A DNA stretch of 64,000 bases from Nonomuraea muscovyensis (lineage in GTDB: Bacteria; Actinomycetota; Actinomycetes; Streptosporangiales; Streptosporangiaceae), in the NCBI RefSeq assembly GCF_014207745.1, contig NZ_JACHJB010000004.1, positions 496,001-560,000 on the forward strand, written 5' to 3'. The notes under the pieces were generated by a model. It saw nothing but the letters and a program-made list of their open reading frames with translations, was not told the DNA's origin and did not search any database. The position numbers and the translations under genes are program-made. The first letter of the stretch is position 1. Every line of letters begins with the position of its first letter. This document shows, piece after piece, positions 53,814 through 63,031 of the stretch.

Positions 53814-55511
53814 ATGGATGCAGGCAAGGCGATCTTCGAAACCGTGGACAGGATCCGCCAGCGGCGCACCGCACCGCTGGTGCTGGAGCTCGATCTCACC
53901 GAAGGGCTCACGGACGGCCCGCCGAGCGATGCGCTCACCGCCGTGCTGTCCATGCGCAAGCCTCGTCTGTCCGACGTGCTGGCGGGGCTCAAGCGCGGCC
54001 GCGACGACTCCCGGGTCAGGGCGCTGGTCGTCAAGCTCGGCGGCCACCCGCTGGGGCTGGGCATGGTGCAGGAGCTGCGCCAGGCCGTGGTGAGGTTCAG
54101 GGCCTCGGGCAAGCTGACCATCGCCTTCGCCGAGACGTTCGGCGAGTTCGGCAACGGCACCGTGCCGTACTACCTGGCCAGCGCGTTCGAGCGCGTCTAC
54201 CTGCAGCCGAGCGGCGACGTGGGCCTGACCGGAGTGGCACTGGAGCAGCGCTTCGTCAAGGGCACTCTGGCCAAGCTGGGCATCGGCTACGAGATGGGCC
54301 AGCGTCACGAGTACAAGACCGCGGCCAACACCTTCACCCAGGACCACATGACCGAGCCGCACCGCGAGTCGATGGAGCGCATCGTCGAGTCGGTCGTGGA
54401 GCAGTTCGTCGCGGGCATCGCCGAAGGGCGCCGGCTCGACCCGGACAAGGTGCGCGAGCTGGTCGACCGGGGGCCGTTCCTCGGGGCCGAGGCGGTGGAG
54501 GCCGGGCTGGTCGACCGGCTGGCCTACCGGGACGAGGTGTACGACGAGGTGAAGCAGGCCGCCGGGGAGGAGGCGCATCTGCTGTTCGTCTCCCGGTACG
54601 CCAAGGCCGCCGCCGTGCGCAAGCTGCCGAACCCGACGGCCGCCGGGATCGCGCTCGTGCACGGTCACGGGCAGATCAGGTCCGGCCGCAGCGGCCGCAG
54701 CCCGCTGGGCGGGGGCGGGGCGATGGGCTCCGACACGGTCAGCGCCGCGCTGCGCGCCGCCCGGCGGGACGACCACGTCAAGGCCGTGGTGTTCCGGGTG
54801 GACAGCCCCGGCGGCTCGTACGTCGCCTCCGACGTCATCTGGCGCGAGGTCGTGCTGACCCGCAAGGTCAAGCCCGTGATCGTGTCCATGGGCGACCTGG
54901 CGGCCTCGGGCGGTTACTTCGTCTCCATGGCCGCGGACGTGATCATGGCTCAGCCGGGGACGCTGACCGGGTCGATCGGGGTGTTCGGCGGCAAGCCGGT
55001 GGTGTCGGAGCTGCTGGAGAAGATCGGCGTCAACTCCGAGCTGGTGGCCGAGGGCGCCAACGCCGGGATGTTCTCGACCACGCGCGGCTTCTCACCGGAG
55101 CAGTGGGAACGGGTCAACGCCTGGCTGGACCGCATCTACGACGACTTCGTCGGCAAGGTGGCCGACTCGCGCTCGCTGACCAGGGATCGCGCCCACGAGC
55201 TGGCCCGCGGCCGGGTCTGGACCGGCGCCGACGCCCGGGAGGGCGGACTGGTGGACGAGCTGGGCGGTCTGGAGGACGCGCTGGCGCTGGCCCGCAGGCG
55301 CGCCGGCCTGGCCGACGACGCCCCGGTGCGCGTCTACCCGCGGCTCAACCCGCTGGAGCGGCTGCGCCCGCCGGAGTCGAGCGAGGACAAGGCGGCGGCG
55401 CTGGCCAGGGTGCGGCTCGACGCCTGGGGACCGCTCGCCCGCCTGTCCGCCGACCTCGGCCTGCCCGTCTCCGGCCCCCTCACCCTGCCGGGCTGGTACA
55501 CGATCCGCTGA
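53814..55511 (+). CDS. sppA: signal peptide peptidase SppA, long form
   Basis: A 565-residue S49 protease of the long, tandem-domain type. The catalytic lysine is K168 (QRHEYKTAANTF) in the first domain and the serine S365 (GDLAASGGYFVS) in the second, as in E. coli SppA. RVDSPGGSYVASD also fits. No clear N-terminal transmembrane segment is present, in contrast to E. coli SppA, so it may be soluble or peripherally bound. It degrades released signal peptides. Its stop lies at the start of a 15-bp repeat array. Confidence 0.9.
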   Translation: MDAGKAIFETVDRIRQRRTAPLVLELDLTEGLTDGPPSDALTAVLSMRKPRLSDVLAGLKRGRDDSRVRALVVKLGGHPLGLGMVQELRQAVVRFRASGKLTIAFAETFGEFGNGTVPYYLASAFERVYLQPSGDVGLTGVALEQRFVKGTLAKLGIGYEMGQRHEYKTAANTFTQDHMTEPHRESMERIVESVVEQFVAGIAEGRRLDPDKVRELVDRGPFLGAEAVEAGLVDRLAYRDEVYDEVKQAAGEEAHLLFVSRYAKAAAVRKLPNPTAAGIALVHGHGQIRSGRSGRSPLGGGGAMGSDTVSAALRAARRDDHVKAVVFRVDSPGGSYVASDVIWREVVLTRKVKPVIVSMGDLAASGGYFVSMAADVIMAQPGTLTGSIGVFGGKPVVSELLEKIGVNSELVAEGANAGMFSTTRGFSPEQWERVNAWLDRIYDDFVGKVADSRSLTRDRAHELARGRVWTGADAREGGLVDELGGLEDALALARRRAGLADDAPVRVYPRLNPLERLRPPESSEDKAAALARVRLDAWGPLARLSADLGLPVSGPLTLPGWYTIR

Positions 55512-55584
55512 GACATCGGCCGCCGAGACACCGCCCGCTGAGACACCAGCCGACGAGACACCGGCCGCCGAGACACCGCCCGAC
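55510..55584. repeat. five tandem copies of a 15-bp unit
   Basis: Units start at 55510, 55525, 55540, 55555 and 55570, consensus GAGACACCGGCCGCC with variants. The array begins at the sppA stop codon and fills most of the gap to the convergent flavin reductase. It overlaps the last two bases of the sppA stop. Confidence 0.9.
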
Positions 55585-55589
55585 GAGGC

Positions 55590-56087
55590 TCACGGGCTCA
55601 TCGGGCGGTAGCGGCCGCGTAGGCGGATGAGGGGCTGGTGGGCGGGCGTGACGTAGCCGACCGCGAGCACCCGGCCGAGGAACAGCGTGTGGTCGCCCGC
55701 GGGGACCACCTGGACGGTCTCGGCCTCCAGGGCCGCGACACCGCCATCCACGACCAGCGCGCCGGAGTGCTCGCCGCGGTGGTGGGGGGTGCCCGCCACG
55801 AGAAGGCGGGCACTGGGACGGCCGGCGGTCGCGAAGCGGCTGGCGATGGCGGCCTGGCCGGACGACAGCAGGGAGGCCGCCCAGCGGTCCTGGCGCAGCA
55901 GCACCTCGCAGAGGTAGCCGCGGCTCGCCAGGCTGACCAGGACCAGCGGGGGTTCCAGCGAGACGGACATGAGCGCCGACACCGTGGCGCCCAGGTCGTC
56001 GCGCCCGTCACGTACGGTGATCACGGCCACGCCCGCGGCGAGCTGGGCCATGGCCTCGGTGAACAGGCCGTCGGCGGACTCAGCCAC
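55590..56087 (-). CDS. flavin reductase family protein
   Basis: A 165-residue FMN-binding protein of the flavin-reductase/HpaC fold. ATVSALMSVSLEPPLVLVSLA, LLSSGQAAIASRFA and HTLFLGRVLAVG match the flavin- and NAD(P)H-binding segments. It supplies reduced flavin to a two-component monooxygenase, but no such partner is adjacent. GTG start at 56087. It is followed by the Opu operon on the same strand but read earlier, so it is the last gene of that run. Confidence 0.88.
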   Translation of the reverse strand: MAESADGLFTEAMAQLAAGVAVITVRDGRDDLGATVSALMSVSLEPPLVLVSLASRGYLCEVLLRQDRWAASLLSSGQAAIASRFATAGRPSARLLVAGTPHHRGEHSGALVVDGGVAALEAETVQVVPAGDHTLFLGRVLAVGYVTPAHQPLIRLRGRYRPMSP

Positions 56088-56126
56088 GGGCAGGTCCCCC
56101 GGCGCGGGAGACCTGCCCCTGCACGG

Positions 56127-57053
56127 TCAGCCCAGGCCGTTCGTGGTCAGCCATTCCTTGGCCACCGTGGCGGGCTCGTCCTTGTTGACCGAGATCTTCT
56201 GCATCATGTCGAGCAGCGACTGCGTCGTCAGCTTGGCGGACACGCCGTTGAGCACGGTCTTGACCGTGTCGGTCGCCGCGGCCTTGTTGAGCAGCGGCGT
56301 GACGTTCTGGGCCGGGAAGATGTTCTTCGGGTCCTGCAGCGCCACCAGGCCGTTGGCGGCGATCTTCGGGTCGGTGCTGAAGACGTTGCCGACCTGGATC
56401 GTGCCGTCCTTGATGGCGTCGGCCGTGGTGGGGCCGGTGGGCTTCCACTCCTTGAACTCCAGCCCGTAGACCTCCTTGAAGCGGGCCTCCCAGCGCTTCT
56501 TGAACTCCGGCGGGCCGCCGACGATCATGTTCTTCGACACCTTGGCCAGGTCCTCCATCGTGGTGAGGGAGTCCTTGGCCTGTGCCTCCTTGGTCACCGA
56601 CAGGGTGTCCTTGTCCTCGGCGGGCGAGGAGTCGAGCACCTCCAGCTCGGGCGGCAGCTTCTCCTTCAACGCCGCGTTGACGTCGTCGGTCGTGGCGGCC
56701 GTGGCCTTCAGGTCGATGAAGGACAGCAGGTTGCCGTTGTACTCGGGCACGATCGTCAATCCGCCGCTCTTGACCTGGTCGAAGACCACCTCGCGGCTGC
56801 CGATGCGCGGCTTCTCCTCGACCTGCACACCCTTGGCCTCCAGCGCCTGCGCGTAGATGGAGCCGAGCAGCACGCTCTCGTCGAAGTCGAACGACCCGAT
56901 GACGGCCTTGCCGCCGCCGCCCGCCGGAGCCGAGCCGCTGGGCGCGGCGCTGGTCGTGTCGAGCGGGTTGCCCCCGCCCCCTCCGCCGCCACAGGCCGTC
57001 AGGGCCAGCGCCGCCGACAGGAGCACCGCGGCGGTGCCGAACTTACGTCTCAT
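56127..57053 (-). CDS. glycine betaine/choline ABC transporter substrate-binding lipoprotein
   Basis: A 308-residue lipoprotein: the lipobox LALTAC precedes a Gly-rich tether. It is an OpuC/OpuBC-type binding protein, recognised from GSFDFDESVLLGSIYAQALE at the N-terminus, IVPEYNGNLLSF and QVGNVFSTDP. The compound is probably glycine betaine, choline or carnitine. The ATG at 57053 has GAGGAAG at good spacing, which excludes an upstream start. It is the last gene of the four-gene Opu operon. Confidence 0.9.
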   Translation of the reverse strand: MRRKFGTAAVLLSAALALTACGGGGGGGNPLDTTSAAPSGSAPAGGGGKAVIGSFDFDESVLLGSIYAQALEAKGVQVEEKPRIGSREVVFDQVKSGGLTIVPEYNGNLLSFIDLKATAATTDDVNAALKEKLPPELEVLDSSPAEDKDTLSVTKEAQAKDSLTTMEDLAKVSKNMIVGGPPEFKKRWEARFKEVYGLEFKEWKPTGPTTADAIKDGTIQVGNVFSTDPKIAANGLVALQDPKNIFPAQNVTPLLNKAAATDTVKTVLNGVSAKLTTQSLLDMMQKISVNKDEPATVAKEWLTTNGLG

Positions 57054-57074
57054 CACGACTTCCTCTCTTGCCAC

Positions 57075-57746
57075 TTATCTCGTCTTCAATCGCCGGCTCA
57101 CGCCCGGCGAGACCGTCACCCGCTGCGCCAGCGTGAACCCGAGCTGCACCACGAGCGCGAACAGCACAATCAATAGGGAACCGCCGACCACGCTCGCGTA
57201 ATCCTTCGTGGCGAACCCGTCGATCACGAACCGGCCGAGCCCGCCCAGCCCGGTGTAGGCGGCGACGGTCGTCGTCGCGACCACCTGGATGGCCGACAGG
57301 CGCAGACCGAGCAGGATGAGGGGCAGCGCCACCGGCACGAGCACCCGCAGGAGCACCTGCCCGCCGCGCAGCCCCATCCCGTACGCGGCGTCGCGCAGTT
57401 CGGGGTCCACGCCCCTGATGCCCTCGAACGTGTTGACCAGGATCGGCGGCACGGACAGCAGCACCAGCGGGATGATGACCGGCCAGATCGAGGCGGTGCC
57501 CAGCAGCAGCACGAACATCACCAGCAGGCCGAGCGTGGGCAGCGCCCTGGACAGGTTGGCCGAGACGACCACGATGAGCCCGCCCCTGCCGGTGTGGCCG
57601 ATGAGCAGCCCGAGCGGGAGCGCGATGAGCGTGGCCAGCAGCAGGGCCAGCGCCGAGAACTCCAGGTGCTCCAGCAGCCGCATGGGGATGCCGCCGGGCC
57701 CCGACCAGTTGGCCGGGTCGCCGAAGAAGTCGCTGAGCCAGGTCAC
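57075..57746 (-). CDS. glycine betaine/choline ABC transporter permease (second)
   Basis: A 223-residue permease with six hydrophobic helices. The EAA-type loop is GIRGVDPELRDAAYGMGLRG, and TTTVAAYTGLGGLGRFVIDG is the coupling region. The GTG at 57746 overlaps the stop of the first permease by 4 bp (GTGA), and GAGGAGG lies upstream. It forms a heterodimeric channel with the preceding gene product. Confidence 0.9.
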   Translation of the reverse strand: MTWLSDFFGDPANWSGPGGIPMRLLEHLEFSALALLLATLIALPLGLLIGHTGRGGLIVVVSANLSRALPTLGLLVMFVLLLGTASIWPVIIPLVLLSVPPILVNTFEGIRGVDPELRDAAYGMGLRGGQVLLRVLVPVALPLILLGLRLSAIQVVATTTVAAYTGLGGLGRFVIDGFATKDYASVVGGSLLIVLFALVVQLGFTLAQRVTVSPGVSRRLKTR

Positions 57747-58417
57747 GAGGTCCTCCTCGCCCGTACCCACGGGGTGAGCAGCCGCTGGGCGAGGACCAGC
57801 AGCCCGTCGGCGACCAGCGCCAGCGCCACGATCAGCACGATGCCGACCACGACGGGCGGCATGAACGGGTTCTGGTAGGCCCGGGTGAACAGCATGCCGA
57901 GCCCGCCCTGGCCGATCAGCGCGCCGACGCTGACCAGGCTGATGCTGGAGACGGCGACCACGCGCAGCCCGGCCAGCACCACGGGCGTGGCGATGGGCAG
58001 CTCGACCTGCACCAGGCGGCGCAGCGGCGTGAAGCCCATGGCCACGGCCGACTGGCGCACGTGGTCGGGCACCGAGCCGAGTCCGTCGACCACGGCCGGG
58101 ATGAGCACGGCCATCGCGTAGAACGTCAGCGGGATGATCACCGTGGTCTTCGACAGGCCGGTGACCGAGATCAGCAGCATGAAGATGGGCAGCGACGGCA
58201 GGGCGTAGATGATGTTGAAGATGCCGGCCGTCGGCTGGTAGAGCCAGCGCCAGCGCACGCTGGCCAGGCCCAGCGGCAGGGCGAGCAGCAGCCCGGCGAC
58301 GATCGGCACCAGCGACATGACGAGGTGGTCGCCGAGCAGGTCCTTGACGCTGCCGACCCGGCCGGTGTCCCAGTTGCGGGCGATCCACTCCCAGATCGTG
58401 GGGGGTCCGTCATTCAT
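57743..58417 (-). CDS. glycine betaine/choline ABC transporter permease (first)
   Basis: A 224-residue permease with five or six hydrophobic helices. IIYALPSLPIFMLLISVTGLS, the EAA-like loop GLGSVPDHVRQSAVAMGFTP and VSVGALIGQGGLGMLF are typical of Opu permeases. Its ATG (58417) overlaps the ATPase stop by 8 bp (ATGAATGA), so the chain is translationally coupled. It pairs with the next permease. Confidence 0.9.
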   Translation of the reverse strand: MNDGPPTIWEWIARNWDTGRVGSVKDLLGDHLVMSLVPIVAGLLLALPLGLASVRWRWLYQPTAGIFNIIYALPSLPIFMLLISVTGLSKTTVIIPLTFYAMAVLIPAVVDGLGSVPDHVRQSAVAMGFTPLRRLVQVELPIATPVVLAGLRVVAVSSISLVSVGALIGQGGLGMLFTRAYQNPFMPPVVVGIVLIVALALVADGLLVLAQRLLTPWVRARRTS

Positions 58418-59504
58418 GGGGCCGCTCCGGGCTGGCGTGCGGCCCGCCGTCCGCGAGCGTCGCGGCCAGCGCCGCGTCGAGGTCCTCCCGCGTGGCCACG
58501 CCCAGCGCCCTGCCGTCCTCGTCCACCGCGACCGCGCAGCCCGACGGCGACAGCAGCGTGGCGTCGAGGGCCGCGCGCATGGAGTCGTGCCCCGGCCGGA
58601 ACGTCCCGAACGGCTGCGGCTCACCCCGGCCGTCGCCGGGCACCCAGCCGACCGGCCGCCCGTCGGCGGTCACGACGAGCAGCCAGGGCTCGCTCCGGCC
58701 GCCCTCGTACCCCTCGGGCACGGTCAGGTCGGTGCGCAGCCGCAGCCCGTCGGTGGAGACGAACTGCAGGCGGCGGATGCCCCGGTCGTGGCCGAGGAAC
58801 TCGCGGACGAAGTCGTCGACCGGCTCGGCCAGCAGTGTCTTGGGGTCGGCGAGCTGCGCCAGCCTGCCGCCGACGCGCAGCACGGCAACCCGGTCGCCCA
58901 GCTTGATCGCCTCGTCGATGTCGTGGGTGACGAACACGATGGTCTTGTGCAGCTCCGCCTGGAGCCTGAGCAGCTCGTCCTGCAGGCTCGTCCGGACGAT
59001 CGGGTCGACGGCGCTGAACGGCTCGTCCATGAGCAGCACGGGCGGGTCCGCGGCCAGCGCCCTGGCCACGCCGACGCGCTGCTGCTGCCCGCCGGAGAGC
59101 TGGAACGGGTAGCGCTCCGCCATGGCGGAGTCCAGCCCGACGCGTTCGAGCAGCTCCATGGCCCGGTCATGGGCCTTGCGCCGGTCCCAGCCGAGCAGCC
59201 GCGGGACGGTGGCGATGTTGTCCACGATCTTCCTGTGCGGGAACAGCCCGGCCTGCTGGATGACGTACCCGATGCCGCGCCGCAACGTCGGCGGGTCGAT
59301 CTCGCGCACGGGCTTGCCGTCGAGCAGGATGTCGCCCTCCGTGGCGTCGATCATCCGGTTGATCATCCGGAGGGACGTGGTCTTGCCGCACCCCGACGGA
59401 CCGACGAACACCGTGATCTCACCCGTGGGCGCGTCGAGCGAGAGCTCGTCCACGGCGACGGTGCCGTCCGGATAGCGTTTGGTGACAGCATCGAATGTGA
59501 TCAC
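58410..59504 (-). CDS. glycine betaine/choline ABC transporter ATPase with CBS-like tail
   Basis: A 364-residue ATPase of the ProV/OpuCA type. Walker A GPSGCGKTT, the Q-loop GYVIQQAGLFPHRK, the signature LSGGQQQRVGVARAL, Walker B VLLMDEPFSAVD and VTHDIDEAIKLGD are all present. The last 110 residues contain a CBS-type pair (WLLVVTADGRPVGWV and CAVAVDEDGRALGVATREDL), which in OpuA senses ionic strength. GTG start at 59504. First gene of the osmoprotectant uptake operon. Confidence 0.93.
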   Translation of the reverse strand: MITFDAVTKRYPDGTVAVDELSLDAPTGEITVFVGPSGCGKTTSLRMINRMIDATEGDILLDGKPVREIDPPTLRRGIGYVIQQAGLFPHRKIVDNIATVPRLLGWDRRKAHDRAMELLERVGLDSAMAERYPFQLSGGQQQRVGVARALAADPPVLLMDEPFSAVDPIVRTSLQDELLRLQAELHKTIVFVTHDIDEAIKLGDRVAVLRVGGRLAQLADPKTLLAEPVDDFVREFLGHDRGIRRLQFVSTDGLRLRTDLTVPEGYEGGRSEPWLLVVTADGRPVGWVPGDGRGEPQPFGTFRPGHDSMRAALDATLLSPSGCAVAVDEDGRALGVATREDLDAALAATLADGGPHASPERPHE

Positions 59505-59638
59505 GCGCGACCTCTCGCTTACGGGCAGGGGTCGCGGCCCCTTGCCACGACCGCCGCATGATCTCCTGGACGACCACAGTACGGCCGCGCTGAGCGCCGT
59601 GTCGCCGTCCCCCCAGGGTTAAACGCTTCACAAGACCG

Positions 59639-59653
59639 GCCCGATGATCGGGC
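59639..59653. promoter_or_regulatory. 15-bp palindrome in the Opu / sigma-like divergent gap
   Basis: GCCCGAT-G-ATCGGGC: two 7-base arms around one central base. It is in the 298-bp gap between two divergent genes and could be an operator or a small hairpin. I could not fix promoter hexamers on either side. Confidence 0.45.
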
Positions 59654-59802
59654 GAAATCAGATCAAATCCGGATGTCGTGATGCGGCGAGCTGTCCGAGT
59701 TGGCATGATTGCCTCACCAGCAGTCAGACACTCCAGTCCCCCGCGCCCCACCAGCACCACCGCCTGCCCCCCGGCACCACTTCCAGCAAGAGGAACGGCC
59801 CC

Positions 59803-61803
59803 GTGACACAGCCGCTCACCGGTGAGCGCTCGCGCGCCGAATCGCTCGCAGAGCTCTACGACCGTCACGCCGCCGGGCTGTTCGCGTACAGCGCTGACCA
59901 GCTCGGCGATCTCGGCTCCGCGACGGACGTGCTGGCGACCGTCCTCACCGGCGCCGCCGCGTCGGCCCCGCCACGTGCCGCGCTGTACGGCTACGCCCGC
60001 CGCGAGATCCGCCGGCGCGACGTCGTCTACGCGCCTCCCGCCGCCGACCCGCTGACCGACCCCGCGTCCGCGCTGGTGGAGCGGGCCCTGCGCGAGCTGC
60101 GCCCGCACCAGCGTGAGGTCCTGGTGCTGTCGGAGGTGTGCGGGCTCGACCGCGCCGAGCTGGCCTGGGCGCTCGACGTGGCGCCCGACACGGCGCAGGA
60201 ACTGCTGATGAACGCCGCGCACCGCTACCGGCGGCTGCTCGCGGCGGCCCTGTCGGCCACCGTGGGGCGGGCGCCCCGGCCGGTGGCCGACGTCTACGGG
60301 GCGCTGCAGGTCGCGCCGCTGCGCGACGTGCTCGGCCGCCTGCCGTGGCCCACGCCGCCCGCCGCGCTGCGCGTCCGCTTCGCCGGATCCCGTACGGCCG
60401 GCGCCGCGCCGCTGTTCGTCAGGCCGCGCTGGCCGGTGCCGCCGGAGTGGCCGTTGCCGCTGAACGACGTGCGTGACCCGGCGACGACCACGGGCGTCTT
60501 CCCGGCCGAGCTGCTGGCGCCGCCCGCGCCGGGTCACCGGGCGGCCCACGAGGCGACCACGGCGCCGATGCCCAAGGTCCGCGATCCGCTGGCCCCCACC
60601 GACACCGGCCGGCCGGGTGGCCGTGCCGCCGGGGGTGGCACGTGGTCGTGGCAGGAGTTCTCCACCGGCGCCTGGCAGCCGTTCCCCGCCACCACGCCGG
60701 GTCCGCACACCGCGCCGGGCGGCCCCTCGGCCAGGCCGGGCGGCCTCTTCTCCGCTCCAGGCGACCCGCCGGCCCCCGTCGAGCCGGGTGAGCAGCCGTT
60801 CTACCTGCCGCGGTCCGTTCCGGCCGACGTCCTGGACGACGAGCCGGAGACGCAGGAACTGCCCGCCATCACCGACGCGCCGTCCCCCGGACACTCCGGC
60901 TCGGTGGCGCACCGGCTCGGGAGCCTGTTCACGCCGCGGGAGCAGGCGGCGTCCCGGCAGCGGGCCGCCGAGCCGGTCTACCGGATGCCGTCCACGCCGG
61001 CCCCCACCGCGCCGCAGCACCGCACGTCATCGCGGGACTTCGCGGCGGCGCGGGACCTCGTGAGGCCGCAGGACCTCCCGGTGTCGCGGAGCCTCGCGCC
61101 GTCGCGATACTTCTCGCCGTCGCCTGACGGCTCGGTCCCGTCGGAGGCCGCGTCCGGCGGGAAGGCGGAGCGGCGTTCCGCCATGTCACGTCTCATGGAC
61201 TCCCGTACCACCCGGCGCCGCGCCGCCGAGCCCGCATCGGACCTCGACGGGTCAGGCCGGGACGGATCGGCTGCCCGTGTCCGCCCGGACTCCCGGCTCC
61301 CCTTCGCCGCCCCGGCCGGCGGCCCGGACTCTCAGCTCCCCGGCGCCGCCCCGGCCGGCCGGTCGGCGAGCAGCGCCGCCGGCGGGCAGGCGGGCGGCGC
61401 CGAGCGGGGTGGTCACGCGACCGGGGTCGCCGAGGCGGACGCGTCGAAGGCCGGGGCCGACGGACGCGAGGCCGAGGCGGACGCGCGGAAAGCCGAGGCG
61501 GACGCGCGCAAGGCCGAGGCGGACGCGAGGAAGGCCGCGGCGGCTGACCGCTGGGCCGGCGCCTTCGAGGCGCCCGCACGCCGGAGCGCGGCCAGGTCGG
61601 CCACGAAACAGTCCGCCAAGCAGTCGTCCAAGCAGGCCGTGAAGCCCGCCCGGCCGGCGCGCAAGGGCGGCGCGGCGCCCCGGGGCAGGAAGCCGCGCAA
61701 GGACAGGCACCACGACTGGGCCTGGGAGGCGATCGGGTTCCTGGTCTGCGTGGCCATCGCGATGGTGGTGTTCTTCGCGATGCCGACGGTCTTCGGCTTC
61801 TGA
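59803..61803 (+). CDS. sigma-factor-like protein with long disordered tail and C-terminal membrane anchor
   Basis: A 666-residue protein (GTG start). Residues about 1-140 resemble ECF sigma regions 2 and 4: LAELYDRHAAGLFAYSADQL, and RELRPHQREVLVLSEVCGLD followed by a helix-turn-helix-like ELAWALDVAPDTAQELLMNA. The next 480 residues are Pro/Ala/Gly/Arg-rich and disordered, with three AEADARK repeats near residues 557-577. A single hydrophobic helix (AIGFLVCVAIAMVVFFAM) ends the chain. No sequence-specific promoter contact can be proved. It may be a membrane-held sigma factor or a degenerate sigma fold used for another job. No anti-sigma gene is adjacent. Confidence 0.7.
   Translation: MTQPLTGERSRAESLAELYDRHAAGLFAYSADQLGDLGSATDVLATVLTGAAASAPPRAALYGYARREIRRRDVVYAPPAADPLTDPASALVERALRELRPHQREVLVLSEVCGLDRAELAWALDVAPDTAQELLMNAAHRYRRLLAAALSATVGRAPRPVADVYGALQVAPLRDVLGRLPWPTPPAALRVRFAGSRTAGAAPLFVRPRWPVPPEWPLPLNDVRDPATTTGVFPAELLAPPAPGHRAAHEATTAPMPKVRDPLAPTDTGRPGGRAAGGGTWSWQEFSTGAWQPFPATTPGPHTAPGGPSARPGGLFSAPGDPPAPVEPGEQPFYLPRSVPADVLDDEPETQELPAITDAPSPGHSGSVAHRLGSLFTPREQAASRQRAAEPVYRMPSTPAPTAPQHRTSSRDFAAARDLVRPQDLPVSRSLAPSRYFSPSPDGSVPSEAASGGKAERRSAMSRLMDSRTTRRRAAEPASDLDGSGRDGSAARVRPDSRLPFAAPAGGPDSQLPGAAPAGRSASSAAGGQAGGAERGGHATGVAEADASKAGADGREAEADARKAEADARKAEADARKAAAADRWAGAFEAPARRSAARSATKQSAKQSSKQAVKPARPARKGGAAPRGRKPRKDRHHDWAWEAIGFLVCVAIAMVVFFAMPTVFGF
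61471..61533. repeat. three in-frame 21-bp repeats
   Basis: Units at 61471-61491, 61492-61512 and 61513-61533 each encode AEADARK in the tail of the sigma-like protein. They differ by only a few bases. Confidence 0.88.
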
Positions 61804-61820
61804 CGGGCGGCGGAGCGGCG

Positions 61821-62987
61821 TCACCCGGCCGAGAGCACGAGGCCGCTGGTCGGCACGCCCGTACCCGCGGTGACCAGGACGTTCCGCACGCCGGGGACCT
61901 GGTTGACCGAGGTGCCCCGGACCTGGCGGACGGCTTCGGCGATGCCGTTCATGCCGTGGATGTACGCCTCGCCGAGCTGCCCGCCGTTCGGGTTGACCGG
62001 GAGGCGCCCGCCCAGCTCGATGCCGCCGTCGCGGACGAACCCCGCCGCCTCCCCCCGCCCGCAGAACCCCAGCTCCTCCAGCTGCGCCAGCACGAACGGG
62101 GTGAAGTGGTCGTACAGGATGGCCGTCTGGACGTCACCGGGCCCGAGCCCCGACAGCTCCCACAGCCGCCTGCCCACCACGGACATCTCCGGCAGCCCGC
62201 TCATGTCGTCGCGGTAGTAGCTGGTCATCATCATCTGCCCCTCCCCCGCCCCCTGCGCCGCGGCCTTGATCACGGCCGGTGACCTGCGCAGGTCCCTGGC
62301 CCGCTCGGCGGAGGTGACGACGAGGGCCACGGCCCCGTCGCTCTCCTGGCAGCAGTCGTACAGGTGCAGCGGCTCCACGATCCATCGGGACGCCTGGTGC
62401 TCCTCCAGGGTGAGGGGCCGCCGGTGGAACCAGGCTGCCGGGTTGGTGGCGGCGTGCCGGCGCATGGCAACGGCGACCCGGCCGAAGTCCTCCGACGTCA
62501 CGCCGTAGGCGTGCATGTAGCGCCGGGCGAACATGGCGACCCAGCCGGCGGGCGTCATCAGCCCGAACGGCACGTGCCAGCTCATCTCCAGCCCCTGCGA
62601 CGTCGGCTGGCCGCCGAGCCGGGCGTCGGGCTGGCCGAACCTCCGGCCGGAGCGCTCGTTGAAGGCCCGGTAGCAGACGACCGTGCGCGCCGTCCCGGTG
62701 GCCACGGCCATGGCCGCGTGCGCCACGGTGCCGCAGGCGGCGCCGCCGCCGTACTCGACCCGGGAGAAGAAGGTCAGCTCGCCGGCCCCGATCTCCCTGG
62801 CCACGGCGATCTCCTGGTTGGTGTCCTGGGTGAAGGTCACCATGCCGTCGACCTCGGCCGGGTCGAGCCCGGCGTCGTCGAGCGCGGCGAACACGGCCTC
62901 GGCGGCCAGGCGCAGCTCGGACCGGCCGGAGTCCTTGCTGAACTCGGTGGCGCCGATGCCGGCGATCGCGGCCTGCGACTTCAACAC
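61821..62987 (-). CDS. lipid-transfer protein/thiolase-fold aldolase (Ltp2-like)
   Basis: A 388-residue thiolase-superfamily protein of the SCP-x/Ltp2 type. It lacks a thiolase nucleophile motif but has EYGGGAACGTVAHAAMAVATG, YDCCQESDGAVALVVTS, and GGRLPVNPNGGQLGEAYIHG. Ltp2 of Mycobacterium cleaves the last side-chain unit of cholesterol as a retro-aldolase, together with the DUF35 part of ChsH2. The two genes upstream on this strand encode ChsH1- and ChsH2-like proteins, in the same order as the M. tuberculosis igr operon. GTG start at 62987 with GAGGAG upstream. Confidence 0.85.
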   Translation of the reverse strand: MLKSQAAIAGIGATEFSKDSGRSELRLAAEAVFAALDDAGLDPAEVDGMVTFTQDTNQEIAVAREIGAGELTFFSRVEYGGGAACGTVAHAAMAVATGTARTVVCYRAFNERSGRRFGQPDARLGGQPTSQGLEMSWHVPFGLMTPAGWVAMFARRYMHAYGVTSEDFGRVAVAMRRHAATNPAAWFHRRPLTLEEHQASRWIVEPLHLYDCCQESDGAVALVVTSAERARDLRRSPAVIKAAAQGAGEGQMMMTSYYRDDMSGLPEMSVVGRRLWELSGLGPGDVQTAILYDHFTPFVLAQLEELGFCGRGEAAGFVRDGGIELGGRLPVNPNGGQLGEAYIHGMNGIAEAVRQVRGTSVNQVPGVRNVLVTAGTGVPTSGLVLSAG

Positions 62988-63031
62988 GCGGGTGCTCCTC
63001 TTGTCGTGCGGATGGCCGGTCCCCCGTACCG

